From: a virus
Length of the DNA stretch: 64,000 bases
Direction: 5' to 3' (one strand)
Virus record (IMG/VR): IMGVR_UViG_3300042900_000531
Location: 1 to 64,000 of that record
Position numbers and translations under genes: made by a program. The notes below the pieces were generated by a model. That model did no database searches and was not told the DNA's origin. It saw only the letters and a list, made by a program, of their open reading frames with translations. Below, one piece after another: positions 19,802-27,583 of the stretch. The stretch's first letter is position 1. Every line of letters begins with the position of its first letter.

Positions 19802-21433
19802 TTATCCAAAATGTGCTGCCATCATAGCACCCTCTGATCCAAGTGAGCTTCTTGCATTAAGTCTTGAGTTTTGAATAGCCATAACGCCTCTAGATCTTGA
19901 TGTCGCTGCAACTTCATTGTCTTTAAATCCTGCTCCAAATAATGGTTTGTTCATACTTCCCTGCATAGATTTTAGCGCATCTTTACCAAAATTGACGCCT
20001 CCCATCATCATCTTTCCTACGCCTTTACCAATATCATAGACCATGGAAGCTGTACCAAATGCTCCCAAAGCCTTTCCAGCCATAGGTCCAAAAGTTCCTG
20101 CATATTGGCCAGCCATTTTTGCAGCAGTGCCAAATTCTTTTCTAGCAAAAGCATCAGCACCAAGTCTTCCTGCTGCACCTCTGATTGCTCCAACATTATT
20201 AGATTTAAGCAGGTTCATTGCATCGTCGGCATAACCTGTTGCCCCATAAGCAGTTCTGCCAATGTGGCCAATATCATCTAGGCTGCTGATTCCTCCACCA
20301 GTAAATCCAATTCTGGAACCTTCCATAGCTTTGGCAAATGTATTCGCAACTTTATCAAAACCTTTAGTCCCAGCCATTTCAGCACCTCTTCCGGCCAATG
20401 TAGCTGTACTTTCAAAAATTCCTCGGGGAATAAAACCTCTCATAGTTTGAGAGAGTGCTTTTACTCTACCCATATTTTGGGCAGCTGCCCCTATTTGGAC
20501 GTCTGCTGCTCCGGTTTTAAGTATTCCACTAATAACGTCGTCAGAGATAGAACCAATAGGTCCTATTCCGGTAACACTACTGGCTGCAGATGTTGCATAT
20601 TGTGTTGCGCCAGTTTTAGCAAATTGAGCTCCAGTTGCTCGACCGAGTTTTATAAGACTATCATCAAATTTAGATAGTTTAGTAGCTGCCCTCTCTGCTC
20701 TTCTGGCTATTCTTGCCTCTCCTCTGGTATAACTAGCTGGATTCCTTGGACCTAAAGCTTTAAAAGCATCTACTTGCTTTTCGTAATCCATGACTTTACC
20801 CATGGTATTAATGCGACCAAAAAGACCACCGCTATATATTTCTTTTCCAGGAAGTAGTTCACCAGTTGCCGCATCAAAATTATCTTGGTATCTACCTCTG
20901 GCAAAGTTTCCAATCCTACCTTTTCCTCTTACTGCTTTGCCTGTAATCAAGTTCATTCCAGTACCAAAAGGTGAGTACACTGAAGGATCTCCTGGTGCTC
21001 CTGCTAATCTAGCTACAGAATCAAATCTAAAAAATGTAGCTGGATTCAATGGGGCGTTCATAGCCATGGCCTTTGCTTTTCGCCCACCTCCAAGTGGTTT
21101 CTTGCCAAAGATGCTTCTATCATCACCCAAGATACTTCTACCAAATGCATACTGGGTGTTATCTTGCATTGCGTCACCGGCATATGCTCCGGTTCTTCTT
21201 CCTAGAAAGTTTTTAACTGCAGCTCTTTTGCCAGTAGCTCCTGAAGCGGTGTCGAGGACACCACCTCCAAACATTGTATTAGAATACCTTTGTGCGTTCC
21301 AGCCAACTAACTGAGTTATTCCAAACTGAAATGGCATAGCAGCCATAGCTCTTAATCCTAGTGGCATTTGTTGTTGTGCCGTTGCCTGAGCACTACCTTG
21401 AACTTGCTGAGAAAAATTGTCCATTTCAGCCAT
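19802..21433 (-). CDS. Gly/Ala-rich virion protein (543 aa)
   Basis: It starts MAEMDNFSQQVQGSAQATAQ and is dominated by Gly, Ala, Met and small residues with glycine-zipper-like stretches (KALGAFGTASMVYDIGKGVG, MMMGGVNFG). Together with the two upstream Gly-rich genes it resembles internal virion proteins that can associate with membranes during DNA delivery. Its ATG overlaps the stop of the upstream recoded gene (TAATG), which supports that gene being read to its end. No enzyme motif is visible. Confidence 0.55.
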   Translation of the reverse strand: MAEMDNFSQQVQGSAQATAQQQMPLGLRAMAAMPFQFGITQLVGWNAQRYSNTMFGGGVLDTASGATGKRAAVKNFLGRRTGAYAGDAMQDNTQYAFGRSILGDDRSIFGKKPLGGGRKAKAMAMNAPLNPATFFRFDSVARLAGAPGDPSVYSPFGTGMNLITGKAVRGKGRIGNFARGRYQDNFDAATGELLPGKEIYSGGLFGRINTMGKVMDYEKQVDAFKALGPRNPASYTRGEARIARRAERAATKLSKFDDSLIKLGRATGAQFAKTGATQYATSAASSVTGIGPIGSISDDVISGILKTGAADVQIGAAAQNMGRVKALSQTMRGFIPRGIFESTATLAGRGAEMAGTKGFDKVANTFAKAMEGSRIGFTGGGISSLDDIGHIGRTAYGATGYADDAMNLLKSNNVGAIRGAAGRLGADAFARKEFGTAAKMAGQYAGTFGPMAGKALGAFGTASMVYDIGKGVGKMMMGGVNFGKDALKSMQGSMNKPLFGAGFKDNEVAATSRSRGVMAIQNSRLNARSSLGSEGAMMAAHFG

Positions 21434-22099
21434 TAGTATTGACCTCTTCTGGTGTTATGAGCTCCGAGAACAATGTCCCCACTAGCATTCATTCTGTCTG
21501 CTGTCATTAGTGATTTATTATAAAAGGGAGATTGATTTAATATTTGAGCATTTGTTTGCGCATAGTTTTTAGCAAACATTAAAGATCCACCTGCACCTGT
21601 TACTCTTCCTGCTACGTTTCCAGCAGCTCCGCCAGCAATAGCTCCGATTATAGCTCCTTTAGTTCCCTTTTGTCCATAGCCGCATTAATCCACCACCAAC
21701 AGCACCAATAGCTGCTCCAGCTCTTCCTACGTTCCTTTGAGCAGTATAGGGGTCAGTGCCACCAACTCCAAATCTATAGGCGTTAGCACCCCTTGCAAGG
21801 CTTCCTACGGGACCTCCTACGTTGGCTCCAATCAACATTGAAGGAGTTAGATCTGTTCCAAGTACTTTTTGATCTGCATTTGGATCATCAAAGGCTACAT
21901 CTAATCCAGCTTTAATGGTTGGTCTTACTACTTCTTTTCCAACACCAGCTAAAAATAATCCACCAAGAACTGCTGCTTTACCTTTTTTAGAGCCCATTAC
22001 ATCTTTAGCTAATTGGCCAATGCCAGATGATCCTATCATAGATAGCATGCTTCTACCAGCATCTATGCCTGAACTTACTGAATCTGCGCTTATTGGCAT
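21433..22099 (-). CDS. Glycine-zipper protein, needs +1 shift
   Basis: ATG 22099 (MPISADSVSSGIDAG) opens a frame that reaches GAAIGAVGGGLM and then CGG at 21682-21680, stopping seven codons later. Skipping the C reads GYGQKGTKGAIIGAIAGGAAG, extending the glycine zipper, and continues to GAHNTRRGQY and a TAA that overlaps the next ATG. The repaired product is 221 aa. Glycine zippers pack helices in membranes, so a role in membrane passage of DNA is plausible. It lies 5 nt downstream of the 1224-aa gene. Confidence 0.72.
21679..21685 (-). other. +1 recoding site 3 (ATG C GGC)
   Basis: The minus-strand frame is TTA ATG CGG CTA TGG. The +1 reading is ATG, GGC, TAT, GGA, CAA. The only alternative single-base repair near it is loss of one A in TTAATG. 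Confidence 0.58.
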
Positions 22100-22104
22100 T
22101 TTGG

Positions 22105-25100
22105 TTATCCTCCGTAAAGATGGTTATATTTATTTGGGCCCATCCCCGTATGCCCAATTTTATTTCTGTCTAAATTTCCAACAACGCCAGCTGTGACTAA
22201 AGGATCTCTTCTAGCGCTTGTCTGTTGATTATCTTGTTGAATACTAGAATTTGCCTGCTGAATCATTCCTTGATCTTCATAAGGTTGCTGTTGCATGGTT
22301 TGATCATACATTTTATTTAATCTTTGCTTCTTAGCTAAATAGTAACCAGCACTTGCTGCTCCAACAGCAATTGTTCCCAATGCTAATTTTGGTTTAATTT
22401 TAGCTAGACCGTCCAAGATAGCGGCATCTCTGCCTGTTCTATTCCTGCCAAACTTAGTTCCAAAGACTCCAGCATCTACCCTGTCTTTATGAAAGATATT
22501 TTTTAGCTTGCCCATAAATGTGTCACTAGACTCTGCTTTACCTAAAGCTTGCAAATGTTCTTGCATTAAACTGCCACTTAACTCTGAATTGACTGCAGCA
22601 GATTCTGCTCCACCCATGTGAGATAACTGATCTCTTGCTGCTTGCGGGATTGATCCGGAGAAACTAATTGTTTCTTCGCCCATTCTTTGAGTTTGAAAAA
22701 CCATACCTCTAGCTATGGCAGGTTGATCGTTTCCAATGTCTGAACCAGCCTTCTGTAGAACTGCTGTGATACCTCGTGCTTCTTCGCCTTCAATTGCTCC
22801 AATAGCAGGACCAGATTCCATTAATCTTTGTGCTAATCCTTCGGAGAATTGTCTTAACCTTTGTACTACTTCAGGAGTGTTGTTTGCCAAAAGCGCTTTT
22901 ATTTGACCGGCTTCTTCAAGACTGTAAGACAACCCTTGTTCAACCATCTCTTCAACTGTTAATGAAGTCTTAGCCTTCAATACGTCTAATAACGATTCTG
23001 CAAAAGTTCCTGCGTCATCTCTCGCCATTCCTCCTTTGCCAGCAACTAAGTTTACAATATCCCTAGTTGGAGTTTTTACTATAGAAAGAGTAGAAGTATC
23101 TAGTCCAGCTTTTTTCCAAAATGCAGAATCTACCATTGGAACGGACTTGCCGCCCTCGGTAATTCTCATTTCAGAAAGGACTGAACGAGATATTAATGGC
23201 TTAGTCGGCTGCATTGTTTGAGCACTAATTAACCTAGTCTTTTTGATTACCGGAACATGAGATACAGTTTGTTCTGATAAATATAATGAACTATCTGTTG
23301 CTCTTAAGTTGATTGAATCTATTTGTGCCTGTGGCATTGTAGAAACAAGAGCTTCAATTTGCGCATCGGTCATAATTCTACCTTCTGCTACTGCTCTTTG
23401 TGCTTCTGCTTTTTTAGCTATTTCTTTAGCCATTTCACTCATATCACCTTGGTATGGTACTGCAGAAGTTAATGTAGAGATGGCAACAAAGTTAGATCTC
23501 ATAACTGGATCTAGAACGGCTAATCCTGCTCCTCCTTGATATATAAGATCTTGTGCTGTTGCCATAGATGCAGCGTTCGGCATCTCGAAACGATATAACA
23601 TATTGTTCACAAGTTTTCTTGGCCCTGATGTTACTGATTCTGGCCTGTCACTTAAGTGTGGAAAACCTATATGTTTTCTAGTAGTTGTCATTGCCGCAAC
23701 AAAAGCATCTTCGTCTGCTTCAGTTGATAAAAATGCTCCTGGTCCTCTAGCTATCGTTGAAAGACCAGAGAATCTTGATACCGCTGCTAAAGTAGAGTTC
23801 ATCTGACTTGCTTCTGCAACGTTTATTCCAGTAGAAATAACGTTTGGTCCATATTCCGTATACGTAGATCCATCTTTTGCTGTTTTGATTTCTGTTTCTG
23901 ACATTGCTCTTCTAATTACATTTCTGGCATCTTTTGCTGAAGACATGCGTTGAGGCGCTCTTCTTGGATCGGAAAAGACTTTTTCATATGCACTTATTTC
24001 AGGATTATAATGTAGAAATCCCTCTACTTGTCCAGTTGCGCTATCAATAATCTTGACTCTTGCACCGATTAATGTTCTATCTGAAGCACCAGACGGATCA
24101 GTTAAAAAATCAAATACCTGATCTGAAATTTCGCCCATGCTTGCTATATTAGAAGTTGGTACAGTAGCAGTTGCTCTACTGACTGCATCTAATGCAGAAG
24201 CTATGCTTTGCCCTCTAGTCGTTGATAGATCTGCTCTTTTAGAAGGATTTTGAATATCTAAATCTCCACTTACAATACCCCTATAAATTGACATAGATAA
24301 CTGTGCGTCTAATTCAGAGATGTGAGATCCACCAGCTAAATCTAGTACAGCTTGCCTCATAGGAGTGTTGCCAGCAGAGTCCGTGAAATCGTACATTTGT
24401 TCTAATACATTAGTTGACGTAACTACATTTTCAATACTGAAAGGCTTAACGCCTTCTCCTACTATGCCAGCTTTTGCTAAACTTTCTGGAGATAAAAGAG
24501 AAGTTAGTCCACGTTCTATTATAGTTTCAGGAGTCATAACAAGAGAAGCCATTCTGTCTCTTACTATTCCAGATAAATATTGCCTAGACATTTGAGTAAC
24601 ATCTATCACACTATCGCTAGCAGCTTTTTTTTGTACAGCTTCTATTATTCCTCTGGCTTCTGGATTTTCCATGAACTCTGGTATTGCAGATGCTGTAGCT
24701 AATAACCTTGGTATGTCAAAACTAACAAAGTTATTACCAAGCAACATTGTGTCTGGGTCAGCTATTGACTGAAGGTACTTGGTTAGTTCCGCTGCTGAAT
24801 CAATTCTTCCTTGTTTGGTTGTAAGATCAAATATTCGACCAGCACCTGAGGACATACCTCCTCCGGGTAAGAGTCTTCCACTTTCTATGTCAGCTAAACG
24901 TCCTCCCAACTGAACTGCAGGAAGACCTCTTCTTTGACCCCTTGTTAGAGTCTGCATTTCTGGCAGTAACATATGAAAGTTAAAAGTATCTGATGGGCTA
25001 GTGCTTTGGCTAATACCTTTTAGAGCTCCAGCAACATCTGTTGCTGTATCGGTTGGCATTTCGTACGTTTGCCCAAAAACAGATCTAGCTAAGTCATACG

Positions 25101-25779
25101 GACCAACTCCACCTGTCTCAATGTCAGAAGTCATTATTCTCAATCTTCTTCCATTATCAATTGCTTGCTGTACTACTTCTTGGGGGTCTCTCCTAGAAAT
25201 CATTGTTTGCAAATATTCAACTGTTGGGATAGCACTGGAAGAAACTGACATAGCTTTTTCTCCAACTTTTTCATTAGAGACTGAAACAGCTCTACCTGAC
25301 ATTAGAACTGATAATGGATGGTTAGAATCGGGCATGTTGTATAAAACACTTTGTGATCTAACGTTTCCTGATGGAATTAAGACTGATGGAAACCCAACAT
25401 TTTCATTAAGTCCACCCATAGTTAATTCTTGCCATTGATCATTTAGAGCGTTTCTAACCTGTCTATCTGATATCAAACTGAGATTCATAGTTGGAGCTGA
25501 CATTGCGGTTTGAATTGTTTGATTTTTTTCAAGAGTTGAAATTGGCATTTCCAGTTCTGCTTCTAATGCTTTTCCATATGAAGCTTGAAGGTCTTTTAAC
25601 CTTTCCATTACTGTATCCCCTGGGTGCAAATCCGTAGGATGCATGTCCAATACTGCTGAAGATAACACAGGATCAACACCGATCCTTGCATTTCGCATTA
25701 CCTTTTCTTTTATCTCTTCTTCAGGTATATGAGGAAACAATCTCTTGTACATATTGACTAGATCGTCTAATTTACTCAT
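22105..25779 (-). CDS. 1224-aa protein with DEDDh exonuclease core
   Basis: This is the largest complete gene in the window. Residues ~219-491 carry a full DEDDh 3'-5' exonuclease set: Exo I MTSDIETGG (219-221), Exo II NNFVSFDIPRLL (near 355) and Exo III GGSHISELDAQ (H486, D491). The remaining ~700 residues are helical, Ser/Ala/Met-rich and without a known domain, ending with a Gln-rich tail after a hydrophobic KLALGTIAVGAASAGYYLA segment. It lies among virion genes next to glycine-zipper proteins. It may be an internal virion protein that enters with the DNA and trims DNA or RNA. A non-virion nuclease cannot be excluded. Its ATG overlaps the preceding stop by 8 nt. Confidence 0.7.
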   Translation of the reverse strand: MSKLDDLVNMYKRLFPHIPEEEIKEKVMRNARIGVDPVLSSAVLDMHPTDLHPGDTVMERLKDLQASYGKALEAELEMPISTLEKNQTIQTAMSAPTMNLSLISDRQVRNALNDQWQELTMGGLNENVGFPSVLIPSGNVRSQSVLYNMPDSNHPLSVLMSGRAVSVSNEKVGEKAMSVSSSAIPTVEYLQTMISRRDPQEVVQQAIDNGRRLRIMTSDIETGGVGPYDLARSVFGQTYEMPTDTATDVAGALKGISQSTSPSDTFNFHMLLPEMQTLTRGQRRGLPAVQLGGRLADIESGRLLPGGGMSSGAGRIFDLTTKQGRIDSAAELTKYLQSIADPDTMLLGNNFVSFDIPRLLATASAIPEFMENPEARGIIEAVQKKAASDSVIDVTQMSRQYLSGIVRDRMASLVMTPETIIERGLTSLLSPESLAKAGIVGEGVKPFSIENVVTSTNVLEQMYDFTDSAGNTPMRQAVLDLAGGSHISELDAQLSMSIYRGIVSGDLDIQNPSKRADLSTTRGQSIASALDAVSRATATVPTSNIASMGEISDQVFDFLTDPSGASDRTLIGARVKIIDSATGQVEGFLHYNPEISAYEKVFSDPRRAPQRMSSAKDARNVIRRAMSETEIKTAKDGSTYTEYGPNVISTGINVAEASQMNSTLAAVSRFSGLSTIARGPGAFLSTEADEDAFVAAMTTTRKHIGFPHLSDRPESVTSGPRKLVNNMLYRFEMPNAASMATAQDLIYQGGAGLAVLDPVMRSNFVAISTLTSAVPYQGDMSEMAKEIAKKAEAQRAVAEGRIMTDAQIEALVSTMPQAQIDSINLRATDSSLYLSEQTVSHVPVIKKTRLISAQTMQPTKPLISRSVLSEMRITEGGKSVPMVDSAFWKKAGLDTSTLSIVKTPTRDIVNLVAGKGGMARDDAGTFAESLLDVLKAKTSLTVEEMVEQGLSYSLEEAGQIKALLANNTPEVVQRLRQFSEGLAQRLMESGPAIGAIEGEEARGITAVLQKAGSDIGNDQPAIARGMVFQTQRMGEETISFSGSIPQAARDQLSHMGGAESAAVNSELSGSLMQEHLQALGKAESSDTFMGKLKNIFHKDRVDAGVFGTKFGRNRTGRDAAILDGLAKIKPKLALGTIAVGAASAGYYLAKKQRLNKMYDQTMQQQPYEDQGMIQQANSSIQQDNQQTSARRDPLVTAGVVGNLDRNKIGHTGMGPNKYNHLYGG

Positions 25780-26488
25780 CCTTTATTTCCTGTGATTCAA
25801 TATAATCGTCTACCTCATAAGTTCCAAGTTTTTGTTTAAGAATTTTTTCTCTTTGATTTTCTATAGATTGAACTTTATTGATAATATCTGAAATTGCTTG
25901 TGCTGTATCAAGTTGAACTTGACCAACTTTAGCTTTAGCTTCTCTCGTTGCAAGTAATTGATTTCTAAGATCCTTGCGACGCTTGTGTAGCTTGTCTTCT
26001 AGTTCTACAGCTAAATGTAATTCTTTCTTAAGTATTGGTTGACCATCTTGATCTATTCCAATAACATTTTCTTGAATGAAGTGTTCTTTGGCAAGTAGTT
26101 TTGTTTTTCTAATGTACTGAACTTCTTGGTCGACTAAATCTCTAACCATTGAAACTTCTACCAAGTTGTTAGGATTAACATCTAGCTGCTCAAGATATTC
26201 GGCAGTAAATTGAGAAACCATCGACATCTCTATTGGGCACGGGTTATTCTTTGGAGCAACGTTTTCTTTCAACAATGGACATGTTGAAGCATATACACAT
26301 CTCTCTGCTTCACAATTCATTGGAATTGAAGAGAACATTGCAGTTCGTGTTTTTTGTGGCTTAACCAATTCTATAGCTTTATTTATCTGTTCTTCATTCC
26401 AGTGATCCGGAAAAAAAAGATCTGGTCTTAAAGACTCAAATTCTTTCATGAAACCATTCTTATTATTTGCTTTTTCTATATTAGACAT
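25772..26488 (-). CDS. Cys-cluster, coiled-coil protein (238 aa)
   Basis: The start at 26488 (MSNIEKANNKNGF) is chosen because it overlaps the upstream zinc-ribbon stop. A cluster CEAERCVYASTCPLL followed by NPCPIE gives four close Cys, compatible with zinc or an iron-sulfur cluster. The rest is helical with a charged C-terminal half (KLHKRRKDLRNQLLATRE). Proteins with this Cys pattern occur in phage packaging regions, but I do not know a function. It overlaps the start of the 1224-aa gene. Confidence 0.55.
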   Translation of the reverse strand: MSNIEKANNKNGFMKEFESLRPDLFFPDHWNEEQINKAIELVKPQKTRTAMFSSIPMNCEAERCVYASTCPLLKENVAPKNNPCPIEMSMVSQFTAEYLEQLDVNPNNLVEVSMVRDLVDQEVQYIRKTKLLAKEHFIQENVIGIDQDGQPILKKELHLAVELEDKLHKRRKDLRNQLLATREAKAKVGQVQLDTAQAISDIINKVQSIENQREKILKQKLGTYEVDDYIESQEIKDE

Positions 26489-26654
26489 TAAAATCAATCC
26501 ACTCTGTTGCATAGAAACCATTGTTGTCAAAGTGTTCTATCATAGAACTTTTACATTTAGTACAATAATATTCTTTTGTATATATAAATTCAGGTTCTTC
26601 TATGAAAAACTCTACAATGTTTTCTAACTTGAAATCGCACCTTGGACATAACAC
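26481..26654 (-). CDS. Small zinc-ribbon protein, GTG start
   Basis: A 57-aa frame starting at GTG (26654-26652) reads LCPRCDFKLENIVEF, then YYCTKCKSS, and ends YATEWIDFNV. Two CxxC knuckles 28 residues apart make a zinc ribbon. Its stop overlaps the next ATG by 8 nt and it begins just after the upstream stop (26657-26659), in the -1 frame. GTG is the only reasonable start after the in-frame TAA at about 26679. No clear Shine-Dalgarno, so coupling is likely. Confidence 0.6.
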   Translation of the reverse strand: MLCPRCDFKLENIVEFFIEEPEFIYTKEYYCTKCKSSMIEHFDNNGFYATEWIDFNV

Positions 26655-26656
26655 AT

Positions 26657-27067
26657 CTAACGATCCATTAGTATTTCGTTAAGACTCTTTTGAAGCTTTT
26701 GTACTATTTCTAAATTGTCTGCTGCGTTAATAAAGAAGCCAACTTCCTTCATCTCGTCGGCAGTTAACGTTGAGCTAATTATAAATCTAGCACCTTTACA
26801 AACATCACAGTATAGTTCTTTTTCGCTTAAAGAACAAATACATGGGTCTATTATATTAAAAAACTCAAGAGCTTTAGCTATTTCAAACCAACGTGCTTTA
26901 AACATTTTTTTAGTCTGTTCTTTATAGGCTCTTAATTTATGTTGGTCGTTAGACAATAATGTGCCCATGTCCAAAGACTGTTTCATCAAATCATTAATAG
27001 TTCTATATAAAAAGTTAGGCAGCTCAAAATCACCTGACTCATTAATAAAACTTTCCCAATTAGTCAT
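26657..27067 (-). CDS. Hypothetical Cys-containing protein (136 aa)
   Basis: The start at 27067 (MTNWESFINESGDF) follows the upstream stop by one base. An ATG six codons earlier would overlap the preceding gene. Helical N-terminal part, KKMFKARWFEIAKAL, then IDPCICSLSEKELYCDVC, a Cys set that may bind zinc, and a helical tail. It sits with the zinc-ribbon and Cys-cluster proteins upstream of the 1224-aa gene. Function unknown. Confidence 0.5.
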   Translation of the reverse strand: MTNWESFINESGDFELPNFLYRTINDLMKQSLDMGTLLSNDQHKLRAYKEQTKKMFKARWFEIAKALEFFNIIDPCICSLSEKELYCDVCKGARFIISSTLTADEMKEVGFFINAADNLEIVQKLQKSLNEILMDR

Positions 27068-27068
27068 A

Positions 27069-27350
27069 TTACATTGGTCTTCCATTTTGGGGAACTGGCA
27101 TAACTGGTCTCCTTGGATTATATCCACCAACTGGCTTTTCTCTATTGGCTCTACCCATGAGTGCCATAGCAGCAGCTCCGCCAACTACTCTTTTGCCAGT
27201 TTTTATTTGTGATGCTCTCGTAGCTGCAAGTCGTGTCGTTGCCGACCCTCTCATTCCAGCTGGTGCAGCTGGTGCAGCTGCTTTAGTGCCATGAAGAACT
27301 GTTTGAGCCATGGTGCCAACAGACCTATACATTGAATTAAATCTTGCCAT
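27069..27350 (-). CDS. Small Ala/Gly/Arg-rich protein (93 aa)
   Basis: It starts MARFNSMYRSVGTM, has an Ala/Pro-rich segment and a RVVGGAAAMALMGR hydrophobic glycine-rich stretch, and ends with a Pro/Arg-rich tail. The basic tail and small-residue helix resemble small virion proteins that contact DNA or membrane. It lies 1 nt from both neighbours' coding limits. Function unknown. Confidence 0.5.
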   Translation of the reverse strand: MARFNSMYRSVGTMAQTVLHGTKAAAPAAPAGMRGSATTRLAATRASQIKTGKRVVGGAAAMALMGRANREKPVGGYNPRRPVMPVPQNGRPM

Positions 27351-27351
27351 C

Positions 27352-27543
27352 TTAGTAGTTCCTTATCCCAGTTGGTCTACCTGGCATACTATCTAATCCA
27401 GATTTTCTTCTTCTCATCATGGCACCTGCGCCAACTACGCCAGCTGCAACTGCAGCACCTTTTTTATATCCCATGCTTTTTATTCCACTTTTAGCTTGTC
27501 CCAAAAGACCCATAGCTCCGGATGATGTACCTACTGCTCGCAT
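27352..27543 (-). CDS. Small Gly-rich basic protein (63 aa)
   Basis: It starts MRAVGTSSGAMGLLG, with AAVAAGVVGAGAMMRRRK, a short glycine-zipper helix followed by a basic patch. It resembles its 93-aa neighbour and the larger Gly-rich proteins downstream, so a small internal virion or membrane-interacting protein is plausible. It is the first gene after the ATPase. Confidence 0.5.
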   Translation of the reverse strand: MRAVGTSSGAMGLLGQAKSGIKSMGYKKGAAVAAGVVGAGAMMRRRKSGLDSMPGRPTGIRNY

Positions 27544-27583
27544 TGTTGTCTCCTAATTTAAACTATTTACCACTTAATAGTAA

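Noticed and set aside
26640-26690. -1 frameshift joining the 136-aa protein to the zinc ribbon
   Set aside because: Direction is opposite to the CGG sites, no slippery heptamer or CGG is present, and a GTG start with stop/start coupling explains the arrangement.
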